Source: UBA9547 sp043769845 (GTDB taxonomy: Bacteria > Bacteroidota > Bacteroidia > Cytophagales > UBA9547). Taken from it: a DNA stretch of 17,935 nt. Where the stretch lies: contig JAYVIX010000290.1 in assembly GCA_043769845.1 (NCBI GenBank), positions 1 to 17,935 on the forward strand, read 5' to 3'. Under the pieces are notes generated by a model, which saw only the letters and a program-made list of their open reading frames with translations, did no database searches and had not been told where the DNA came from. Made by a program: the position numbers and the translations under genes. The stretch's first letter is position 1, and each line of letters opens with the position of its first letter. Below are positions 12,629-17,935 of the stretch, in pieces.

Positions 12629-12675
12629 ACTTTTTAGGACATAGCAAAGTGAACTAAAAGCGAGCAACCAAAACA

Positions 12676-12704
12676 GTTGCAGGGGTTGTACAACCCTTTG
12701 CAAC
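12676..12704. promoter_or_regulatory. 29-bp palindrome, possible operator or origin site
   Basis: GTTGCAGGGGTTGT / ACAACCCTTTGCAAC pairs along nearly its whole length, with one G-T and one bulged T; the centre GGGTTGTACAACCC is a perfect palindrome. CAACCCT is repeated once more directly after it and GCAACC occurs 12 bases before it, giving an iteron-like look. It lies about 100 bases upstream of the excisionase-like gene, where an autoregulatory or replication-origin site would be expected. Confidence 0.5.
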
Positions 12705-12837
12705 CCTAGCTGATTTACAGATAGATAGGTCTTAACTATTTTAAAGAATTTTTAGTTAAGCTAAAAAAAGCGGATATTCGGCACTGATTTTAACCAAAAC
12801 TGGATGTATTGAGGCAAAAAAAGTGATATAAAATATT

Positions 12838-12854
12838 GTTAGCTGAAAGCTAAC
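12838..12854. repeat. Short hairpin GTTAGCT-gaa-AGCTAAC
   Basis: Perfect 7-bp stem with a 3-base loop, in the 461-base non-coding gap 12581-13041. Together with CTTAACT / AGTTAAG around 12732-12755 it gives this stretch several small inverted repeats. Confidence 0.5.
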
Positions 12855-12871
12855 TGACCGTACTTAGAAAA

Positions 12872-12964
12872 CGACCAATTTAAATAAGCACCTCGGGAAA
12901 GTTAGACTGAAGGCTCACGCATGGCGTGGGCTTCGGTCGTTCTCGTGGTGTGGGTGCTTGGTCG
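12872..12964. ncRNA. Branched structured element (RNA or DNA) upstream of the RpoA-CTD-like gene
   Basis: The right arm GGTGCTTGGTCG (12953-12964) pairs with two separated left pieces, AAGCACC (12886-12892) and CGACCA (12872-12877), leaving an eight-base bulge; they share one T at the junction. Inside, GACTGAAG (12905-12912) pairs with CTTCGGTC (12931-12938, one G-T) and CACGC-atg-GCGTG (12916-12928) forms the tip. No such motif is known to me. The G-T pair and the bulge suggest RNA-level pairing on one strand, but a DNA attachment or transfer site is also possible. Confidence 0.45.
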
Positions 12965-12990
12965 TACCTCTAAGGCGGAATGTGTCGAAT

Positions 12991-13021
12991 GTCCCACGCT
13001 GTTTTTTTAACAAGGTGGGAC
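12991..13021 (+). repeat. Inverted repeat GTCCCAC / GTGGGAC with T7 inside
   Basis: Perfect 7-bp arms (12991-12997, 13015-13021) with a 17-base loop containing TTTTTTT, ending 20 bases before the next ATG. The position suits a leader structure or repressor site for the small downstream gene; as a terminator the T run is misplaced, inside the loop. Confidence 0.45.
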
Positions 13022-13041
13022 GAAAACCGTTTAAGTATTCA

Positions 13042-13266
13042 ATGGACGTTCCAAACAATATTTTACAAACCCCTTACAAAAAGCTGCCCATCAGTAACAG
13101 CCTAAAACGTGTATTTGCTGTACATGGAATTTCAACGCTTGAAAAGCTGATGGAGATAACTCCAAAGGATTTATTCGAAATGAAGTGGTTCAATGCCCAC
13201 CTGTATCTTGAACTTATTGGAGTGCTAGAGAATAATGGTTTGTTGGGGGATTGGGGGAAGTCTTGA
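13042..13266 (+). CDS. Stand-alone RpoA C-terminal-domain-like protein
   Basis: From the ATG at 13042 the protein has 74 residues. LPISNSLKRVFAVHGISTLE, then LMEITPKDLFEMKW and LYLELIGVLENNGLL, follow the layout of the RNA polymerase alpha C-terminal domain (helix-hairpin-helix), which contacts DNA and activators. No N-terminal alpha domain is present, so it cannot be an alpha subunit; a DNA-binding or polymerase-interacting adaptor is inferred. The frame extends upstream to 12958, but that part overlaps the structured leader and is not family-like. It is the only rightward gene in this part and converges on the helicase gene 44 bases away. Confidence 0.7.
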   Translation: MDVPNNILQTPYKKLPISNSLKRVFAVHGISTLEKLMEITPKDLFEMKWFNAHLYLELIGVLENNGLLGDWGKS

Positions 13267-13310
13267 CTAGGATTTTTTGGATTAGGGGATTGTAGGATTC
13301 AAGCATGTTT

Positions 13311-15833
13311 CTATTTTTGGATTGGTTTTTCCGAGTATTTCGTTTTTAAATCATTCGTACCAAGTGAATGATTATCAATGAATTTCTGAATTTGTTCTGC
13401 CGATAAGTCATTTAAGTCTAAAGCATTAAATTCTTTGAAAAATTCTTTTACGTTTTGGATGAGTTTTGAAAGACTTGCTTTAGTCATAATCTCGGTATTG
13501 CCATTAGAAAATCCAGCTGATGCTGATGCGTATTTTGTTGGCACTATCAAAATAGGCTTATAATCAAACTCATATTCTCTTTCAAACCATGCGCAAGAAT
13601 TATTCATTTGACCAAGTTCATTTTTATTAATTTCAGTCCTATGCTCTTTAACTTCATTTTTACATTCAAATAAAAGATAATCATTATCTCTAATGCACCA
13701 TAAGTTATCAGGGCCAGCACCTCTTTCTCTATCTGGCTGTTCTGTTGCAAAACCTAATATTTGACCTAATTCATTAAGTGCATTTTCAAATTTCTCTGCC
13801 TTAACTCCAAACTGAAGATTATTTAGGATTTCATCTAATTGAATTGTAAGCTGCTCGTAATTGTCAAATTTTTTTATCCATTTTATCATATTATCAATTC
13901 TATTTTGACTTATAAAATTGATTTTTTCAACATTCATTCCTTCTCGCGGTTTCAGAAGTAGTTTATTGAGTTTATGAGCAGTAATTTGTTTTTTATTCGA
14001 TTCCGTTTTGCTTTTCGAATACAAATATCTTGCTACCTCTTGTAGATACCATCCCTTTTCTGTGTTTTCAGTAACAAATTCGTCAATGAGTTTTTGAATT
14101 ATTCCAGCCGCTTTATCATATTCTCCCAAGCAATATTTTACTTCTGCATCTTTTTCTAGTTGTAAAACATTTAACACCCTTTCCTCTCTTTCAATGATCG
14201 GAGCATTATTCATCTTGTCAACATAAAAAAGCTTCCAGCCCTCATCTCGTTTCAAACATTGTTTTATTAAGCCCTTTACTACATCAATCTGATTCGCACC
14301 TGGTTTTAAATCTTCTTTAGCAATCTCTGCAATTTCCAGCCCAATATCGATTTGAGTTTGAGTCTGGGATGAAAAGAACTTTTTGGTTTTTTTACTTCTA
14401 ATTGCGCTTACTAATTCAGATCCTGTCAAAATTATTACACAATAATCTCTTTCGCCTCTAACACCTCTTCCTAACCCTTGTTCTATTTTTTGGGCAATTT
14501 TTACAAGAATCGCTTCGCTGTCTGCTCTGCAAGATTCTTGGTATCTGTCTGCAAGATTCTGAGCATACGGTTTGGAGTCAATTATTAAAACTCTGCAAAA
14601 ATTATCTGGCAAGTCGATGCCATCATACCTGTTTACAAAAACATTGCAATTGTCATAATCTCCACTTTTCAGGATATTTATATCATCATCTATGCTTTCA
14701 GATTTTGATACTTTTGCTCCTGAATCCTTCCAAATTTGGGATTGTGCAAAACTAGGAACTAATGAAATGACTCCATATTCACGGCTTTTAGCCTTGGTCG
14801 AAAACTCTTGAATTATTCTTTTCCTGTCTAGTGACTCGTCAATAAGTGACGGAATTAAAATCATCTTTTCGCCAGACCATCTTTCCTTTGGATAAAGAAG
14901 TGGATTGAGAATTGCATTTTTATCTAGTCCAAGTCCTTTAATAAAAAAAGAATCGTCATTGGTTGTAGCGGACATCAAAACTCTATGGTCAGCCTTTGAA
15001 AATGTACCAAATTGTTCAATAGGATTTAGATATGGAGTAATTTCTATGTGGCTTCCAGAAATCAGGCATTGGCAGTCCTTTATTGAATCTTTTATCAAAC
15101 GCCAAGCAAATTTAACATTGAGATTTTCTTGAAGGGTTGAAAGCAAATTCGTCACTTCATAAACTTTCTCTTGCCATGCCCAATATGGAATTAATAAGAA
15201 TGCGTCATGGTTTTTGCTTTTTATATCCATGAATGTTCCCAACCCTTGTTTTTCTAATTCATTTTCAAATATTTGAAGGAGGTTTTCATAACCATTTTCA
15301 TTATTCTTTATTGTAATTGTAAAAGCACTTTGAATTGCATCGATACAGGCATGGGAATCATCTAAAACAATGCAACCAACCTTTTCTGATTGATTATTTA
15401 TTCCAAATTTTGTTAGTCCGTTAAATAATTTCTGAACGGATGTGATTAGAATTGATTTTGATTCTAAAAAATCATTGGGGATTGTTTTGTCTGCATTTAT
15501 AGTACAAAATTTAATACCAAATTGCTTAGCTTGTTCGCAAGTTTGATTAACTAGATTCTGAGTTGGACATAAATATAACGCAGAGCCTTTATTCTGATTT
15601 AATTTAGATTGTAGAATTAATAAACCTAATACCGTTTTGCCTTGTCCTGTATGCAATTTTAATATTACATCTTTTTTATTTTGATGACTTTCCCACCAAT
15701 CTGTCAATACTGATAATTGTGCTGGTCTAAGGGCATTTTTGTCGCTCGACCTATCAAGAGTTTCATATATTTCAACTGGACTGGTCTTTAGTGCTGTTGC
15801 AGTGGCGGCAACTCTCTTTCTGAAATCAATCAT
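13311..15833 (-). CDS. Rad3/DinG-like SF2 helicase fused to a PD-(D/E)XK-like nuclease domain
   Basis: An 840-residue probable defence protein. Helicase part: RPAQL (36-40), Walker A HTGQGKT (61-67), LCPTQNLVNQT (88-98), DDSH (158-161, a DExH variant), MSATT (287-291), YDGIDLPD (403-410) and motif VI EQGLGRGVRG (451-460), which most resembles the Rad3/DinG type. Residues about 563-587 look like one TPR helix pair. At the C-terminus FENALNELGQILGF (682-695), GPDNLW (707-712) and LLFECKNE (720-727) give the E...D...ExK pattern of a restriction-type nuclease (D709, E723, K725). The gene is visibly more AT-rich than the replication module, suggesting separate acquisition. A Bacteroidota-type promoter lies upstream. 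Not one of the named helicase defence systems as far as I can tell. Confidence 0.85.
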   Translation of the reverse strand: MIDFRKRVAATATALKTSPVEIYETLDRSSDKNALRPAQLSVLTDWWESHQNKKDVILKLHTGQGKTVLGLLILQSKLNQNKGSALYLCPTQNLVNQTCEQAKQFGIKFCTINADKTIPNDFLESKSILITSVQKLFNGLTKFGINNQSEKVGCIVLDDSHACIDAIQSAFTITIKNNENGYENLLQIFENELEKQGLGTFMDIKSKNHDAFLLIPYWAWQEKVYEVTNLLSTLQENLNVKFAWRLIKDSIKDCQCLISGSHIEITPYLNPIEQFGTFSKADHRVLMSATTNDDSFFIKGLGLDKNAILNPLLYPKERWSGEKMILIPSLIDESLDRKRIIQEFSTKAKSREYGVISLVPSFAQSQIWKDSGAKVSKSESIDDDINILKSGDYDNCNVFVNRYDGIDLPDNFCRVLIIDSKPYAQNLADRYQESCRADSEAILVKIAQKIEQGLGRGVRGERDYCVIILTGSELVSAIRSKKTKKFFSSQTQTQIDIGLEIAEIAKEDLKPGANQIDVVKGLIKQCLKRDEGWKLFYVDKMNNAPIIEREERVLNVLQLEKDAEVKYCLGEYDKAAGIIQKLIDEFVTENTEKGWYLQEVARYLYSKSKTESNKKQITAHKLNKLLLKPREGMNVEKINFISQNRIDNMIKWIKKFDNYEQLTIQLDEILNNLQFGVKAEKFENALNELGQILGFATEQPDRERGAGPDNLWCIRDNDYLLFECKNEVKEHRTEINKNELGQMNNSCAWFEREYEFDYKPILIVPTKYASASAGFSNGNTEIMTKASLSKLIQNVKEFFKEFNALDLNDLSAEQIQKFIDNHSLGTNDLKTKYSEKPIQK

Positions 15834-15893
15834 GTTTTTATTATTGTGTCCAAGAATAGCGACCTTAGTGCGAGAAATATGGACTTATTTCTA

Positions 15894-15923
15894 TAAAGAT
15901 AAAACCAAATTACAAATCATCAA
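15894..15923 (-). promoter_or_regulatory. Promoter candidate for the helicase-nuclease gene
   Basis: Read leftward: TTG, exactly 19 bases, then TATCTTTA, about 60 bases before the ATG. This matches TTG-19-TAnnTTTG except for the last base. It sits in the 95-base gap after the upstream stop codon, arguing for independent expression of the helicase. Confidence 0.42.
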
Positions 15924-15928
15924 CACAC

Positions 15929-16963
15929 TTACTCAATCTGATTCAATAAGTCTTTGAGCAATTCCTTTACTGATTCTTTTGTCCTATCCTCTACATTGTA
16001 GTATTTGTTGTGGAGACTGCCCACGGTAATGAATTCTGCCTTTTTGGAGCGGAATTTTTCGCTTAGTACGTGAAGGATGTCCAATTGTACTTTGTTGGTG
16101 ATGATGCCTGATTTGCTAAACAGCCTGAAAAGATAGGCTGTTTGGGCTACTGAAATCGAAGTCTCGATTTTGTAGCCGTCTTTTGGTATAATCGATTGTT
16201 GTTCGGGGTTGAATTTCTTTTGACGCTTCCGACATTGCTTTATCTCCCTGTTTAGCCAGTCTTCCAGCACTTGTTTGATGTGTGGATATTCGGGACGAAA
16301 TGGTTGTCCAATTTTTGCAGGGATTATACTAAAGCGTTTGGCGTAGCTCAACAATACGTGTTCCTGAATGTAGGGGTCGTCTTCTTGGTGCAGCTCTCCC
16401 ATTATCTCGCTTGTGATGTACTTGAAAAAAGTGGGTTGGTTGAAGTTTTGCGAAATGAGGTAGCTAACGACTGTTTCTTCCTCCAAGGCATTTAAAAATG
16501 GCTTGAAGTCTGAATTCCAGTTTTCCCAGAATTGGGAAACGTACCTTGCACGGTAGATTGTAAAAGGCTTGTCATTTTCTGGCTCTGTCATGGGCTGTAA
16601 GTTGATGTACAGCTTTTCACTAAGGCTAGATTGCATTTCGCACTTCATCTCATTTATGAGATCGGAGTATTGATTGCATAGCTTCTCTTTGCCAATATCA
16701 GAGATTTGAAGCTTCTCGTTGACGAAATCGTGAAAATAGGTTTCGATAAAATGCAGCACCTTGTCGCACTTCCCACACACAGAATCAAAATTCTTGTGTT
16801 CGAGAAGTGCTAGTTGGTGGTTTTGGATAAAAAGCCTTATTTCCTGTTCTGACCTAAGGGCAAAGGCTGTTTCTTTTATGTCTGCAATAATTGCGCTGGC
16901 TTCTTCATTTTCTTCTTCTTTATTGCTGATTAGTTGGTCGAATAGTTGGAGATGGTAGTTCAA
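15929..16963 (-). CDS. Uncharacterised 344-residue element protein
   Basis: Family not recognised. The protein is mostly helical and charged: a coiled-coil-like start (ISNKEEENEEASAIIADIKE), CGKC at about 63-66, which could be half of a metal site, a central region with FTIYRARYVSQFWENWN, and a C-terminal SVAQTAYLFRLFSKSGIITN segment followed by ISELSEK-like helices that resemble a small winged or helical DNA-binding domain. The overall build recalls RteC-type regulators of Bacteroidota conjugative elements, but no motif proves this. No ATG precedes the body of the protein; the only reasonable start is TTG at 16963, with a stop 30 bases upstream. It is 38 bases downstream of the P-type ATPase gene and could be co-transcribed with it. 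Confidence 0.65.
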   Translation of the reverse strand: MNYHLQLFDQLISNKEEENEEASAIIADIKETAFALRSEQEIRLFIQNHQLALLEHKNFDSVCGKCDKVLHFIETYFHDFVNEKLQISDIGKEKLCNQYSDLINEMKCEMQSSLSEKLYINLQPMTEPENDKPFTIYRARYVSQFWENWNSDFKPFLNALEEETVVSYLISQNFNQPTFFKYITSEIMGELHQEDDPYIQEHVLLSYAKRFSIIPAKIGQPFRPEYPHIKQVLEDWLNREIKQCRKRQKKFNPEQQSIIPKDGYKIETSISVAQTAYLFRLFSKSGIITNKVQLDILHVLSEKFRSKKAEFITVGSLHNKYYNVEDRTKESVKELLKDLLNQIE

Positions 16964-17001
16964 CTCTAAAAATGTTTGGTTTGCTGTTGATTAGATTGTC
17001 T

Positions 17002-17935
17002 TTAAAATTTCATTTTCTGTACCCTCATTGCGTTTAAGATTGCCAAAAGTGCCACTCCTACGTCTGCAAAAACTGCCTCCCACATGGTGGCGATACCGCC
17101 AGCTCCAAGAATCAATACGACTACCTTAACGCCAAATGCCAAGGAAATATTTTGCATAACTATTCGCTTGGTTGCCTTGCCTATTTGGATGGCTGTTGCG
17201 ATTTTGGAAGGCATGTCGTTTTGGATTACGATGTCGGCTGTTTCGATGGTGGCATCTGAACCTAATCCACCCATTGCTATGCCTATGTCTGAAAGGGCTA
17301 CGACAGGTGCATCGTTTACGCCATCGCCCACAAAGGCTACTGGGCTTGTGGTGTTTTTGAGTTCCTCGACTTTAGTTACTTTGTCTTCAGGAAGCAAATC
17401 GCCATAGGCTTTTGTGATTTTTAATTGTGTGGCCACATAGTTGACTACAGCCGTTTTATCGCCTGAGAGCATAACAGTTTCTATTCCTAGTTTGGTCAGT
17501 GTCTCGATGGCTTGCTTTGCGTCTTCTTTGATTTCGTCCGCGATGGTGATGTAGCCCGCAAACTTTTTATCTACTGCAATGGCTACGATGGTAAGAGGGA
17601 TTTCTTTTAGTTTGAGATCGTACGAAATGGCGAATTTGTCCATCAGGCGGAAATTCCCTGCCAAAATTTCTTTGCCATTGATTGTGCCTTTTAATCCATG
17701 TCCTGCTATTTCTTCGGTATTGTCTAACTGGTGGTTGATCGCGTCATTTCCTACGTAATCGGCAATGGCTTTGGCTACTGGATGGGAGGATTTGCTTTCG
17801 ACTAGTGCAAGCATGGCAAGCACTTCTTTTTGGTCAAAACCTTCCAATACTTTCACTTCTTGGACTTTGAATACGCCTTTGGTGAGTGTGCCTGTTTTGT
17901 CCATGACGACACAACGAACGGTAGCCATGAGGTCG
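17002..17935 (-). CDS. Heavy-metal P-type ATPase (Zn/Cd-type), C-terminal part, cut by window edge
   Basis: An inner-membrane cation-exporting ATPase; the N-terminal metal-binding domains and first TM helices lie beyond the window. Visible from the Met at 17928 (not the true start): phosphorylation motif DKTGTLT (10-16), the P1B-type SHPVAKAI motif (48-55), GHGLKG (77-82), hinge GDGVNDAP (201-208) and two last TM helices (about 258-278 and 284-300). The ending AVFADVGVALLAILNAMR is close to ZntA/CadA proteins, favouring Zn2+/Cd2+/Co2+/Pb2+ over Cu+. It may be cargo or chromosome at the right border of the element. Confidence 0.93.
   Translation of the reverse strand, partial: DLMATVRCVVMDKTGTLTKGVFKVQEVKVLEGFDQKEVLAMLALVESKSSHPVAKAIADYVGNDAINHQLDNTEEIAGHGLKGTINGKEILAGNFRLMDKFAISYDLKLKEIPLTIVAIAVDKKFAGYITIADEIKEDAKQAIETLTKLGIETVMLSGDKTAVVNYVATQLKITKAYGDLLPEDKVTKVEELKNTTSPVAFVGDGVNDAPVVALSDIGIAMGGLGSDATIETADIVIQNDMPSKIATAIQIGKATKRIVMQNISLAFGVKVVVLILGAGGIATMWEAVFADVGVALLAILNAMRVQKMKF

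Noticed and set aside
12958..13041. N-terminal extension of the RpoA-CTD-like protein (28 residues)
   Set aside because: It overlaps the structured leader and the GTCCCAC/GTGGGAC repeat, has Arg/Cys-rich unnatural composition and the ATG at 13042 leads directly into family-like sequence.

Overview
The window is bacterial DNA, almost certainly from the phylum Bacteroidota. Evidence: an aspS and a LolC/E-type permease of Bacteroidota character, a small helix-turn-helix family common in that phylum, the dispersed hairpin core AGACCTGACAGGT (two copies), a flavo-1-like RNA, TAnnTTTG-type promoter candidates and very weak Shine-Dalgarno use. No order or genus can be named from this alone.

Layout. 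(1) 1-5.5 kb is ordinary chromosome, all genes leftward: aspS, a GyrI-like effector-binding protein, a decapitated Uma2-type nuclease remnant, a DUF1508/YegP protein, a LolC/E-like permease and a GNAT-like protein. Palindromic repeats sit in the gaps. (2) 5.8-8.26 kb holds a leftward 66-residue DNA-binding protein facing a tight rightward operon: secreted staphylococcal-type nuclease, an unnamed 249-residue protein, a DUF5675 protein and two small holin-like membrane proteins, closed by a strong intrinsic terminator. It looks like a phage-derived or phage-mimicking cassette without capsid, portal or terminase genes. (3) 8.26-10.0 kb holds one leftward orphan gene with a possible PD-(D/E)XK motif, then about 1.1 kb without convincing genes but rich in hairpins, resembling non-coding DNA of Bacteroidota conjugative elements. 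(4) 10.0-12.6 kb is a mobile-element module, all leftward: an excisionase-type helix-turn-helix protein, a DnaD-like replication protein, a DnaC/IstB-like AAA+ ATPase and a HEPN abortive-infection protein. Three copies of one GC-rich palindromic repeat punctuate it; one is read through in frame inside the ATPase gene. (5) 12.6-13.3 kb is a structured non-coding stretch (29-bp palindrome, branched fold) ahead of a small stand-alone RpoA-CTD-like protein. (6) 13.3-15.8 kb is an AT-rich 840-residue Rad3/DinG-like helicase with a C-terminal PD-(D/E)XK-like nuclease domain, a probable defence gene. (7) 15.9-17.9 kb holds an unrecognised 344-residue protein and the C-terminal part of a heavy-metal P-type ATPase that runs off the window.

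How they work together (inference): roughly 8.3-17 kb reads as part of an integrative element whose replication module (excisionase, DnaD-like, DnaC-like) carries anti-phage cargo (HEPN Abi protein, helicase-nuclease). The 6.1-8.2 kb operon is a separate unit and the best candidate for an undescribed system: nuclease, possible wall-acting DUF5675 protein and two membrane proteins co-expressed with an unknown structural-looking protein. No integrase, relaxase, tRNA, rRNA, complete IS or CRISPR array was found.
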